Shown here: one piece after another, positions 46,783-58,318 of the stretch
Numbering within the stretch: the stretch's first letter is position 1
How the letters are laid out: each line of letters starts with the position of its first letter
Assembly: GCA_002943765.1 (NCBI GenBank)
Contig: PQWQ01000002.1
Location: 4,154,001-4,218,000, forward strand
Direction: 5' to 3'
Length of the DNA: 64,000 nucleotides
From: Psoroptes ovis
Taxonomy: Eukaryota; Arthropoda; Arachnida; Sarcoptiformes; Psoroptidae
Notes under the pieces: model-generated
The model's database searches: none
What the model was told of the DNA's origin: nothing
Seen by the model: the letters and a program-made list of their open reading frames with translations, nothing else
Made by a program: the position numbers and the translations under genes

Positions 46783-49016
46783 TTTAATTCATTTCCCATA
46801 TTCTTTGGAAATTGAGTTTAAAAATGCCATACATTTGAATTATATGCTATCAATTTTTACATTGATCATTTCATTTGAATTTAATTTAATTTTCCATTCT
46901 ATTTTTTTTCCTAATTCAAGAAATTAATCAGATTTTCTTGTATTATTTATTCATTATTTTTTGTATATTTTTCCCGTTTTTAGTATCGTTATCGTTCATC
47001 ACTATTCTCAAAATATTCAGCATATATTCAAATTCCAAATCGTTTCATGTTTTTTTTCATTTTCATTTGATTATTTATTTATTTATTTGTTGTTTATTTC
47101 CGATTGATTTTGTTTTCGTTTCATTTATTATTATTATTATTTTTTAATGTTACGAGAATGAAATTTAAACATTATTATCGTTGTCGTTATTATCGTTGTT
47201 ATATTAATATCAGTGCTTTTTTCCAACAAAACAAAAAAAAACATTGTTTGCATTGTTTCTGATGTTTGTTTTTATAATTTGATGAATTTTTTTTTCTTTT
47301 GCTTTCAATTCATTTTGTTTGATTATTTAGGCAACCAAATTTTTTTTTTGCAATTCAATATCGAAACGTAATGATGAATGAATTGTAAATGAAAATAAAA
47401 TGGTAATAAATTGGAATAAAATGGAAATAAATTGAATGAAAACGAATTAATAGAATGTTGAATAGATGAATAAATAAATGAATGAATGTTTGGAAGTAGA
47501 GAAAACATGAAATTAATTGATGAAATGAAAAAATAATTATTAGAAATCTATGTTTTCGTGAATTTATATTTGAACAACATTGAAAATTTTGTAGTTTTTT
47601 TTTGTTCCGTTGTATCTCTCGCTCTCTCTCTCTCTGTTTCATTCGTAACTATGTCATCATCATCATCATATTCATTTGAATTAATTAATTTTGATTGCAA
47701 ATCACAAATGGAATACAATTAAATGGAGAAAACTTTTTTCTTCTTTGTTTGATTTGAAATTAAATGAAAATTTTCATTTCATCTTTTTCATTTCGAAAAA
47801 TTTACGAGCGAAATACACGAATTTGGATAAGGCATGACATTTCGGAAAGCTGGATACCATCCATCAGAATTTCGCGGCCATCATTCATTTTCAAACCATA
47901 AAATTGTAAAATTTCACTTTTTCATTTCAAAATCATAGCTTTATTGTCAAAATTTTATCATTATAATAAATTACTAGCATTTCATCTGTATAATTTCAAT
48001 TTTTTAATTAGTATTTTTCTTTTCGATTATCATTGTTTTAATAAAATATAAGGAATATGTCAGTTATTATCATCATTATTATTTAATATTAATTTGTTAT
48101 ATTCAACAACAAATGTTTTTCAAAATGTTTATTTCATGTATATTATCATTATATGCATTTTACAAAAAGTCATTTTATTTAACGAGTTTCTTAGTGAGAG
48201 CAGTTATAATTTGAAAAAATGATAATAAAATTAATTCAATAAAGGCGAATATGGTGTATGTTGCGTGTATTGTGTGGTTTTATGATTCAATTTTTTATTT
48301 ATGAGAATTGCAAAGATTTTTGCATCTTATTCGCCTTTATTTCTTTTTAAAACCAAATGAGAATTGTAAATTTGAAAAAAAAAATTGTATCATTTATTCT
48401 TGATACTGATCATTTTACTTAAATATGTCTCTGAAGAAATCAAAGAAAAATAGAAAAATTCAAACCATCTTTGCTATTTATTATACGATATTTTTGATTA
48501 TTTTTATTATTATTATTGTCATTGATGATGATGATTTTTTGTTTCAGTGTTTTTGACGTGCATTCTGGCATTCTCTGACTCTCTCTCTTTTTTTCCAATG
48601 ACATTATTATTACTATTACTATTGTTATAAATTCTTACGATTATTCTTGCGACAATTGTTATTTTGAAAATTCCATAAAATAAAATAGAATTGGAGGAGA
48701 AAAAACTCATCCATTATTTTATAATGTCTTGTGTATCATTAGTATTATTATTATTCTGTTATATTTTATTATTTGATTATATTTTTTTAGATTTCTATAC
48801 ACACACGCCAATAATATTCATACAAATTTTCACGAAGCTTTTGTATGATTGTTTTTTTGTGGTTATTTTATTTTTCAGATACTAATAAATTTTGTAATTT
48901 CAATTCTTTTCTTTCTCTCCATATCTCAATGCCAATATCATCATTATCGTTATTGTTATTGTTGATGTTATTATTATCATTATTATATCAACATTATTAA
49001 TCATTCAGTTGTAACA
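41979..49016. other. Gene-poor AT-rich spacer, right part
   Basis: No supported gene in 7 kb. (GA)n at about 43122-43144, (CAT)n at 43846-43869, T run 44975-45000, (AC)n at 46345-46369 followed by a poly-A run to about 46401, T run 46751-46780, (CT)n near 47619-47636. Overlapping long frames on both strands at 45.2-46.0 kb are F/K-rich and look random. Confidence 0.5.
46345..46401. repeat. (AC)n microsatellite followed by poly-A
   Basis: About 12 AC units, an AAAATACATTC interruption, then about 22 A. Confidence 0.9.
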
Positions 49017-50549
49017 ATGAATAATAATAATAATAGTAGTAATAGTAATAATAATAAAAGCAATAATGAAATTATCAATATACAATGGGTCAAAGATAAG
49101 ATATCGGTGGGTAATATTTTTAATCGTCATGCATCCAATCAAAGATTTCAACGAAATGATTCATCAAATTCAACTTCGAGCACAAATTCGGCTCCAGTCA
49201 CAACAACAAATACGCCGATATCAACACCATTACATTATTCTCAACGAATTAGTGATAAAATTTTGATGCGCACACAATCGCCATTTTCAATGAGTTTAAA
49301 TGATTATAATATGAATTCCAATGACAATGATAATAATAGTAATAATGTGACAAAACATCAGCCAAATTTAGCATATTCAAATAGACAAAATAGTTTTCCC
49401 GCGCCTAGACCAAAAAAATATCAACAAACATCAGGTGGTATCGGTGGAAGTCAAAACACTAGCCACAATCCAAAATTATCGATTAAATCTAATTCAGCTA
49501 ATTCAATTATAACAAATTTTAATTTCAACAATAACAATACTAGCAATAGTTTTAATCATGGAAGTGGAAGTTTACGCCGTAGACGTTTCAAACAACAATA
49601 TCAACATCGTAGACAAGAAAGAAGATTATCAAGACATGGTAGTTCCGGAACATCAATTTCGACTAGTCAAGAATATTCTAGTTCCGGAACAAGCATAACG
49701 GCCAATCCTATAGTCGATCGATTATTAGATTATATACGAGAAAATTATACCAAACAAATGGAACCGTTTCCATTTGAAATAAACAAAAAATTTCGTCTTA
49801 CTTCATTCGGTAAGCATTTCATAATTATAATTTGTATTATGAGACATCATGTAAGAAATAATTCAAACAAAAGTATTCTAAACTTGAGATTTTAATGAAT
49901 TCAGAAGAGGAATAAAGTATGAAATTCTTTCAATTGTTTAACAATTGTTTCCAATTTTAATAAATTTTCCATTATTAAATGTTTTCTCTTATGTTTTTGA
50001 AAAGTTTTCATTTTCTTATTCTGAATTTTTTTTGAATTAATTCATTCTTTTATTATAATAGCATCATTTCGAATGGAATCAGGACAACTATATGGTACAT
50101 CAAATTTTGAACGAATCGGTGATTCAAAATTGATAAAATCATCAGATGAATTTGCACAGATAATTTTAGCATCGAAAATATTGTTCAGTGACGTATTGTT
50201 TGATATATTATTTTCAACAAAAATTGCACGTTTTATGATGCGTAATAAACATTTGAAAATATTTATAGAAAAATTAATCATATATTTAGAATTGGCGATC
50301 GATCATACAATGTCAGCAAAGATAAAAATTTTACGTTTAATATCGATTGATGGTGTTGAAACGAAAACAATTGGCATGCCATTTCCATTAAATAAAAGTT
50401 TTGATGTTTATTCATTGAAAACAATACATACGATGGCTGCAAATTCTGAACAATATACAAATCAAATTGTTTCTATTATTAATGAATTCTGTGATAATCT
50501 TATTGAAAATGCAATCAAATCATTAAGTTTAATGGATTTATTTTGGTAA
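49017..50549 (+). CDS. Asn-rich protein with probable group 7 allergen/takeout-like domain
   Basis: Exons 49017..49809 and 50062..50549 (426 residues), phase-1 join (GTAAGC..TAATAG). Residues 1-230 are low complexity: poly-Asn from an AAT microsatellite, Ser/Thr-rich, and an Arg/Gln-rich patch (SLRRRRFKQQYQHRRQERR). From about NPIVDRLLDYI onward the chain has an ordered pattern: S-G-Q-L-Y-G-T-S-N-F-E-R-I-G-D-S then alternating hydrophobics, ending with an amphipathic helix (IVSIINEFCDNLIENAIKSL). Order and spacing resemble Der p 7-like/takeout (JHBP-type) lipid-binding folds: an initial helix, the R-x-G-D step, long strands and a closing helix. This is a fold-level guess from pattern, not a proven match. 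Unlike secreted group 7 allergens, there is no signal peptide. Confidence 0.55.
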
Positions 50550-53500
50550 ACAGATAATAAAAATAAATGATAATAATAATAATAATAATAACGTTAATAG
50601 TAATAATGCTAAATAAATTAAAATGAATAAAAATTGAATGATTTTTTCGAAATCAACTATTATCGAAATTATTATTACTTTTAATATTGTTATTATCAAT
50701 ATATTGTTGTAACCATATTGTTATTTTTATCATCATCACATCACCATCATCATTATTATTTATTCGTATTTTATTTTATTATCATTAAATTAGATTTTAT
50801 TTTTCAATCAAACTGCTACCCGACGAGAATAAACAATGATGTTTTATTTTATTTTATTAAAATTTCCAAAATGAAAATTTTAATTAAAAAAATTCAATAA
50901 ATAAAAATTGATCCTTTTATTTCGACATAATAATAATGAATAAAACCTATTTTATATTCAAATTCCATTTTCATTCATGTTTCGAAAAGAAAATGCAAAC
51001 ATATTGGAACATATTCGTTTGCAAACAATGGTAACAAATGGAAATATATTCATGAAATCATAATTATTTTGAGATAATTTGCCATTAGTTTTTCGGCCAA
51101 AAAATCTGTTGACCAAAAATCTATGATTCAATGATAATAAATACACAACACAAACAAACAACATGTGTATCAAAGAAAAATGATAAACACACTAATGGCT
51201 ATCGTTATGTTTACCATTAGTATTAAACATCGACAACAACAAACAGCAATGATGAAAAACAAAATAAAAACATTAAATGTTCCGAATTTTTAGAAAAAAA
51301 AATGAGATAATGATAAGTTTGATTTCAATGTTGTTGTTGTTGATGTTGTTGTTTTATCTTGAAATTTTTCATTCATTTTTTCTCATTTCTTACATATTAA
51401 TAATAATATTTACACAAATATATCTAATTCTATTTTTGACATGAAATTAAAATGTTTTCATCGTAAGATTTTCGCCTTGAAAATGGACTTATGGAGAATT
51501 ACAAAAAACACTTGAAATAGTTTGTGTTTTTTGATGGAAAAATTTGAAAAAAAATAAAATAAAATAATACCCAAAGCTAAATGGATTCTTGGTACATATT
51601 AAAAAATTTTCCATTTAAATTCAATGTTTCAAGAAAAAAAAAATTTATGAAGATTAAATGAAATTATTAATAATAATGATAATAATAAAAATTTAAATTT
51701 CAAAAACTAAAGAAAAAACCATAAGATTTTAATATGGTAAAATATGGCAAAATATGGTGAACCCGTTTTCAGTTCATTTTGTATTGAATTTTTGAATTAA
51801 AATTACAATGAAACAAAACAAAGAAAAACGAATCAGGGATTTACCTCTAAATTATGAAATAAGAAAAAAGAAAAATAATGTAAAAATATAAATCGAAACA
51901 ATAAGAAAATGAAAATCTTTGTTAAAATATATTTTTTTTATTGAAATTAAAATAATAATAATGATTTGCATTCACCATTTTCTTCATCTCCTGCCCCAAC
52001 TGTCTGTATATCTATCATTCGCTGTAGTATTGCTTGGGCTTTTTCCAAGTTTAAGTAGAACTTTTATTCTTTTCTTACTTTTTTTAGGTTGCCACAGTCA
52101 TTATTTTGTTGTTGTAATATTAAAAATATTCTTAAGAATATTTTTCAGAATTAAGAAAAAGAATAAGGATAATAATAATAATAATAATGATAATATTAAT
52201 TCTCAAGCGAATTTCAATTGAATCCATTCTCTTAATAATAAAAAATAAAATAAATAAATCCAAGTTTTAAGCTTTGAAGATTTATCAAAGATTTTCATTT
52301 CACGCAATTTGTACATGTTTTTTTCTTGTAATGCTTACTATTTTACAATAACACAATACATGAAGAATAAATGTATAAATAAATAAAAGAAATGGATAAA
52401 TTTTTACCATATTAACACACTAAATCTTGATAATAGTAATACAATAATAATAATAATGAAATTTTCATATAACAAATCATAAAGAATTTCAATAAGAATA
52501 ATAATAAAACAGCCATCAACAACAACTAACAACTAACAATGATTCATTGTGTAAACATAATTGATCCAAAATTTATTATGATGAATCCATGAAAATAGAA
52601 AAAAAATGAAAAAAACGAGAATTTTTATTCCACCTTTCCATTATTTGAATTTCATTCATTCATATGATGATTGGTTAATGAATGAATACATGCAAAGAAT
52701 GAGAGCGAAAGAAATGCAATAAAGAACAAGAAAATCTATCAAAAATTCAGCGAATACAATCAAGTTGATTTATTATTCTTCGATTTTGACTCTCATTTTT
52801 TTTTTGTCAAATTTTGACGTTATTCTTTTATTTTCATTCATTTTCAATGAATATACAATTATTTCTTTGTTTAAAAAAATCAATTCTTTTGTTTCGTTAT
52901 CTTTAATAAATTATGGCAAAATTAATCATGTTTGTTCTCTTTTGCTTTTTCTTGCTTTTCAGTCCTTTTGTTTCAAATTATAATAATGAATTAAAGCCAA
53001 AGGTTTTTTTTTGTTTTTGAATTTTGCATGCATGCTTACACATACCGTCAAATTATATTATATAAAATAATGACAAAGTTGATAGAAATTAATGAAATTA
53101 ATTTGGAAAATGGAAATTTTTTTTCGTTTCATTTTGACATTGAATTAGCTTCAAATCTTATTATTCAAATGTCAATACATCATTGTTTTTTGGTTTACTC
53201 TGGTTAATAATCATTTTCGACTTTATAATCTTATAATGAATTCATAGATTGGAATAATAAAATATTCACAATATTCAACGATAATTGATGTGGACCGAGA
53301 AAATTTTTCTCCCTCACATTAATTCAAATGACACGTTTATGAATTTTCTTACGATTTTCATATTGTGAAATCATTAAATTCTTTTCTTTTGTTATCGTGT
53401 CTAAAAAATTCAAATTTATTCATCAAACAACAAAAAAAAGTTCATTAAAAATTCAAATTAAGAAATTGCCATTCAATTTTCTATCGATTTTTGCATGCAT

Positions 53501-53756
53501 TCATTCATTCATTCAAATCACAAATTAATGAGAAATAAATTAATGATTTTTGTGGGTTTTAAGTTTCAAATTTTATTCAAGTTTGACAATATTCTTAAAC
53601 AATAGATGACGCACTAATATTCATTTTTTTTGTTTGTTTTATAATAATTTAAAATTGTATTGGTTTGTATAACATTCTAAGATAATTTCATCTCAATTTA
53701 AAGAAAAAAACAATACAAGAAATAATTCTTTTCTTCAATAATAATAAATGGATAAT
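50550..53756. other. Intergenic spacer
   Basis: 3.2 kb, AT-rich with AAT/ATT microsatellites (50571-50590, about 51950, 52170). A 100-codon frame at 51919-52221 is hydrophobic and ends in poly-Asn from a microsatellite, and I do not support it. The right end holds the MIC19 3' UTR. Confidence 0.5.
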
Positions 53757-54473
53757 TCACTTTTGTTGAAGCATTTTCAAACGAGTTTCATCGATGCACT
53801 TAGTGAATTCTTGTACATACTGCCTGCAAAGTAATGTTTTATTTCCATTCAATTCATAACATCGAATTAATTTTTCTTCAATCTCTTTCCATGGTTGTGG
53901 TTTTGGTTCACCATTCAGTTTTTTATCATCACTAGCAGACATATCAAAATGTTTTTTCAATATTGAATCATCAATACGTTTAATTTCAGAGGATAATAGA
54001 TCACGATTTTTTTTCATCAAATCTTTATTCAATTGATCCATTTGTTCAAGATTTTTGCGCCACATCAATTGATAATATTGCAATTTACGCTCATATTCAC
54101 CGCGTAATTCAAGTAGTAAAAAATTAGGATCAAATCCAGGATAAAAATTCGAATAAGGAGGTTGTTGTTGCTGAGATTGTTTATCATAATCATTACTAAA
54201 TAAATTATCGAATTTATTGCTATCATCTTGAGGAAATGCTGGCAAATCAGGGTAAATTTTTTGATATGAAGAATCTGATTGTTGTTGACTACCAGTTTGA
54301 AATGTACTCGAATCAGATTTAATTGTTTCATTTATAATTGGCATTTTTGTTTCAAAATTATCTTCATTCGTAGCACTTTGCTGTTGTTGCTTTTTCATTT
54401 TTTCTCTTAAAGATTTAGAGATCAATATGTGATCTCTATTATCATTGATAATGGTGAAACGATTATTTGCCAT
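53757..54473 (-). CDS. CHCHD3: MICOS complex subunit MIC19 (CHCHD3/6-like)
   Basis: Single exon, 238 residues from the ATG at 54473 (an upstream in-frame ATG at 54494 adds seven residues). The N terminus keeps the family plan (FTIINDNRDHILISKSLREK, like the V-x-V-x-K-G-I-R-L-S-x-x-V-I-D-R-M region). A Gln-rich middle and a long coiled-coil segment (ELRGEYERKLQYYQLMWRKN, LNKDLMKKNRDLL) follow, then a C-terminal CHCH domain (RCYELNGNKTLLCRQYVQEF, T-K-C). MIC19 bridges MIC60 and the outer-membrane SAM complex at cristae junctions. The first cysteine of the twin C-x9-C motif is absent (a Trp sits at that spacing), and there is no Gly2 for myristoylation. It shares a 253-bp divergent promoter with CLPTM1L. 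Confidence 0.78.
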   Translation of the reverse strand: MANNRFTIINDNRDHILISKSLREKMKKQQQQSATNEDNFETKMPIINETIKSDSSTFQTGSQQQSDSSYQKIYPDLPAFPQDDSNKFDNLFSNDYDKQSQQQQPPYSNFYPGFDPNFLLLELRGEYERKLQYYQLMWRKNLEQMDQLNKDLMKKNRDLLSSEIKRIDDSILKKHFDMSASDDKKLNGEPKPQPWKEIEEKLIRCYELNGNKTLLCRQYVQEFTKCIDETRLKMLQQK

Positions 54474-54726
54474 TTTTAAAAAATTTTTAAACAATTTGAA
54501 TTTAATTAATAAAACTCAAAACACCAAACAAACTTGATTGAAACTTTAAATAACCTCAACGACACACATGTTATTGTTGAGAACGAAATTCCTAGGAAAT
54601 TTTCTGTGCACAAAAAAATACAGAATTTTTCGGAAAATTTCTCTATAATAAAATTGATTTTGACGTTGACAAAATAGATTTTAAATTCAAATGAATTTTG
54701 AAGAATTTTTCATTTAAACGCTCAAA
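54474..54726. promoter_or_regulatory. Divergent promoter region MIC19 / CLPTM1L
   Basis: 253 bp between opposite start codons. AT-rich, no clear core motif. Confidence 0.45.
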
Positions 54727-56563
54727 ATGAGACCATTTTCATTCACCTCAATTTTCATCTATCTATTTCTCATTTATATCGCATATTCAACATATACTTT
54801 TTATACATTTTTATTTCCAAATGAATGTATTGATAATGGTAACAATAATTGTTTGAAAGCATCATTCAAACAAAATGATTTATTTCAATTATTTCTTTGT
54901 ACATCAATCGAAACACAAACATTGATTGCTGTGATTGATAAAAATATTGATTGTTATTATCATAATAATTCATTTCGTCTGGAAGAGCCATTCCGTTTGT
55001 AAGTTAATAAATTTATAACCTTTTTAAATATAAACTATTAAATGATTTTTTTTCTTACGCAGAAATTTTCAAATAAAATTACCGCCTGAAACAGTCAATA
55101 ATGGATCTCTATATCAACATATTATTTTAACCAAATTGATGAGCTCACATCAATTGACAACGAATATAATACATTCAAAACATACAGTTACATTCGTTGC
55201 ACCTTTAACACGTTTTCTAGTACCCACTGAAAACGTATTCAATCTTTTGCGATCGAATAATGAAAAATATGAAAAGTCTAGACAAGTCAAAAGGCCAGTA
55301 ACGCATTGTAGATCGAGAATCATTATAAATGGATTACAAAAACCATTTGCATTATCAAAATCTGCGTTACCGTATGATATGCTTCATCTTTTTCATTCAG
55401 ATGGCAAAGGCAGATATTTACCAATTATCATCATGAGTGATGCACGTCAACGTCTCGAAGATTTGAAACAATTACCGAAAAAAATTAATGGACCGGTTTA
55501 CATTGACTTAGAAGTTGTTTATGAACCATTGCCAATGGGAAGATTACGATTGACTAATCTGATTGAAAAAGCATTTTCAACGATGCAAGGGATGGGATTC
55601 GGTGAACGTGAAATCGAAGATGTGAAAGGAATTTTCTTCGAAACGAATGCTAGTTTTCTGATACTGACCACATTAATCATTTCTTTTCATGTGAGAAATT
55701 TCTATTTATGAATATCGTTCAATATTTAAAGTATCAAATTTTTCTAGGCTCTATTCGATTTCTTAGCATTCAAGAATGATATTCAATTTTGGCGTAATCG
55801 AGAAACAATGGAAGGATTGTCATTCAATTCGATTGCATGGCGTTTCGTGTCACAATTATTGATTACTTTATATTTGATGGATCAAGAATCGAGTAAATTG
55901 ATTACGATTCCATCAATGGTAGCCACAGTGATTGAATTGTGGAAAATGAAAAAATTAGCACACATCGAATTCAAAGGTTTTCGATTTGTGCGACGCGCCA
56001 ATTATAAACCAACTCAGATTGAAACAAAAACAAATGAATTGGATAGTTGGACATTGAAAATCCTTAATTATTACATTTTGCCACCATTATTGATTGGTGG
56101 TGCAATCTATTCAATTTATTATGTGGAACATAAGTCTCTCTATTCATGGGCAATACAATCAGCTGTGAATGGTGCATATTGCTTCGGATTTATATCGATG
56201 CTACCACAATTATTTATAAATTATAAATTGAAATCAGTTGCACATTTACCATGGCGTGCATTCATGTACAAAGCATTCAATACATTCATTGATGATTTTT
56301 TCGCCTTTCTTATACCATCTGTACCTATCAGTCATCGTTTGGCTACATTTCGTGATGATATTATATTTTTAATATATCTTTATCAAAGATGGTAAGAAAA
56401 AATTTATTTAATTCGATCAATTTATAATTATTTAATTCAAATTCAATCAAATAGGCTTTATCCCATTGATAAAAATCGCGTGATTGAAGCAAGATTTGGT
56501 GATCAATCGTTGGAAGATGATGGCGATAAACAAACAGCGAAACATCATATGAAAAATGATTGA
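54727..56563 (+). CDS. CLPTM1L: CLPTM1-like lipid scramblase / ER membrane protein
   Basis: Four exons: 54727..54998, 55063..55690, 55748..56391, 56455..56563 (550 residues; human 538). An N-terminal membrane anchor (FTSIFIYLFLIYIAYSTYTF) is followed by a lumenal region (NECIDNGNNNCLKASF, PPETVNNGSLY) and then a multi-span C-terminal half. Strong family blocks: DVKGIFFETNASFLILT, LFDFLAFKNDIQFW, IELWKMKKL, LPQLFINYKLKSVAHLPW, AFMYKAFNTFIDDFFAF and L-Y-Q-R-W-L-Y-P-I-D-K. CLPTM1L is an ER protein that scrambles glucosaminyl-phosphatidylinositol for GPI-anchor synthesis and affects cell survival. The intron phases (2, 0, 2) close the frame. The retrotransposon insertion begins about 180 bp after the stop codon. 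Confidence 0.95.
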
Positions 56564-56742
56564 AATTTTAAAAATTTTACTTTTATATTGTACAGAGAAA
56601 TTTTGTTGCATTCATTCATTCATTCGTTTGCAATATTTTCCAACAAAATAACGAATGACGAAATAATGAAAATAAAAATTCCATAAAAGTTGAAAACTTA
56701 AAACATATTATATACATCCATTAATAGGAGAAATTTATTCTA

Positions 56743-56898
56743 CGTCTGGGATCAATTTTATTATTATTATTATTATTGCAATTTTATTGTATAAATTCAA
56801 ATTTTTTTCAGAAAAAAATTCAATATTATTATTATTATTATTATTAAAACGAAACGAAACATTTTTCTTTCTCCAAAGAATACAATAATGATGATATT
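56743..56898. repeat. 156-bp direct repeat, left copy (host DNA before the LTR)
   Basis: Starts CGTCTGGGATCAATTT and ends ACAATAATGATGATATT. Same length and sequence by eye as 60997..61152, including both ATT microsatellites. It lies just outside the LTR terminus TG. Confidence 0.93.
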
Positions 56899-57085
56899 GT
56901 CGCGTATGACCAATGACTGTTGGTAGTCATTCGTCATAACGATTTTTTATGACTTGAAAACTTTTGACCAATGATTGTAATTAGTAACATGCAAATTTCT
57001 TTAATTATTTTTCTGTATATAAGCTCGATTTCGTTTCAATAAAATATAATATATTTACTCTTCACTTAAATGTGTACACGCAACA
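56898..57085 (+). repeat. 5' LTR (188 bp)
   Basis: Starts TGTCGCGTATGACC and ends GTGTACACGCAACA (TG..CA, with imperfect inverted ends). Contains a TATA box (TATATAAG, 57016-57023) and AATAAA at 57038-57043. No second LTR exists in the window. Confidence 0.85.
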
Positions 57086-57087
57086 AG

Positions 57088-57105
57088 TGGTGACCCTCAC
57101 GTTTG
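57088..57105 (+). other. Primer-binding site, probably tRNA-Trp
   Basis: TGGTGACCCTCACG follows the LTR after two bases. It is complementary to a tRNA 3' end of the GTCACCA type. CsRn1-clade elements are known to use tRNA-Trp; the match to the mite tRNA is inferred. Confidence 0.65.
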
Positions 57106-57382
57106 AATTTAACATAGTTAAATTTTTTGATTTTTTTTCAAGTGATATTTTCAAACATTGAAATTTTTTCCAATTATTTTTGATTTTTGTTCTACATTTA
57201 TGTTAATATTTTTTTTTTACATTTGTTTGTAAATAAATTTTTTTTGATTAATTAACGTAGTTATTTGTTATTAGTTTTTTTTTGTTGTTAATTATTTCTA
57301 TTATCATCATTGTATATATCACTTCATCATTGTATAGTCACCATCATTATCATTTTTAGTCATCATCTTCACCAATTCCATC

Positions 57383-58318
57383 ATGACATCTAAATCAACA
57401 TTACCCACAGCTGGTAAAACACCCGAATCAAACATCGACGATTCGGGTCGTGCAACTATGGCCAACCCATTTTCACCGGGTCCATTCACCGTCGATGATT
57501 TATCATCGCAGATAGCGAGCCTATCGATCAACGATGTGGATGCTTTGGCCGTCAAGAATATTAGCGATCAAATTCCGGCTTTCACGCCCGAAGACGTTAG
57601 ATTGTTTTTCTATCTTACGGAAGAGGTCTTCGCTGCGTCAAAAGTATCCAAGATCAACAAATATCGTGCGATGTTGCGTTGTCTGCCAGCAAATATATTG
57701 ACAAAAATTTCTGGTTTCTTAATCTCGGACTGGTACGAAAACAAATATGAAGATTTAAAAGATCATATCCTTCGTATTACAGAAGACAATGCTCAGAGCC
57801 GTCTTAATCAAATATTGGATGGCAATATGATGGCCAATGAAAAACCATCGGTTTTTTATCAACGTTTATTGGTCAAAGCTCAAGATCTCAAAATTGGTGA
57901 AGATGTATTATGGAACCGATTTTTATCCGGTCTCCCTGAAAAAGTCCGCGAAAATTTGCGTGTCATCCAACAAATCTGGCATGATAAAGAGAACCTGCTT
58001 CGTGCGGCTGATGATTTCTGGAGTTCATCACAACTGGACGTGGCTTCCGTCCAGTCCACCCGCAGCAATTCTCTGATGTGGCAACAACAACAGCCCATCC
58101 GTCAACGCAATCAACAGCGACAACGTAATCGATCCTGTGGACGAAGCCCTGGTCGACGATCCCGTCGCCAGCCACGAAGAGACCGACCACTATGCTATTA
58201 TCATAGGAGGTTCGGGTCTAACGCCAAAAATTGCGAATATAAAATCGAGTGTCGCGTCAGTTCCATCGACCGACCATTATCGCGTGCGTCAAGCACATCA
58301 TCGTTTCCGGAAAACTAG
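57383..58318 (+). CDS. gag: Gag of CsRn1-type retrotransposon
   Basis: 311 residues from ATG 57383. Capsid-like region: IPAFTPEDVRLFFYLTEEVF, then K-Y-R-A-M-L-R-C-L-P and W-N-R-F-L-S-G-L-P-E-K-V-R, typical of Ty3-type capsids. A Gln/Arg-rich linker leads to a CHCC knuckle (C-x2-H-x9-C-x5-C, core CYYHRRFGSNAKNC). In most relatives the last spacing is C-x3-C, so the tail of the knuckle is slightly longer. The protein coats element RNA in particles. It ends with TAG at 58316 directly after a C-GGA-AAA-C tract, and pol continues in the -1 frame. Confidence 0.88.
   Translation: MTSKSTLPTAGKTPESNIDDSGRATMANPFSPGPFTVDDLSSQIASLSINDVDALAVKNISDQIPAFTPEDVRLFFYLTEEVFAASKVSKINKYRAMLRCLPANILTKISGFLISDWYENKYEDLKDHILRITEDNAQSRLNQILDGNMMANEKPSVFYQRLLVKAQDLKIGEDVLWNRFLSGLPEKVRENLRVIQQIWHDKENLLRAADDFWSSSQLDVASVQSTRSNSLMWQQQQPIRQRNQQRQRNRSCGRSPGRRSRRQPRRDRPLCYYHRRFGSNAKNCEYKIECRVSSIDRPLSRASSTSSFPEN

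Noticed and set aside
51919..52221. 100-codon frame with hydrophobic segments and a poly-Asn tail
   Set aside because: Hydrophobic composition comes from T-rich DNA and the tail is an AAT microsatellite. No upstream promoter or family match.
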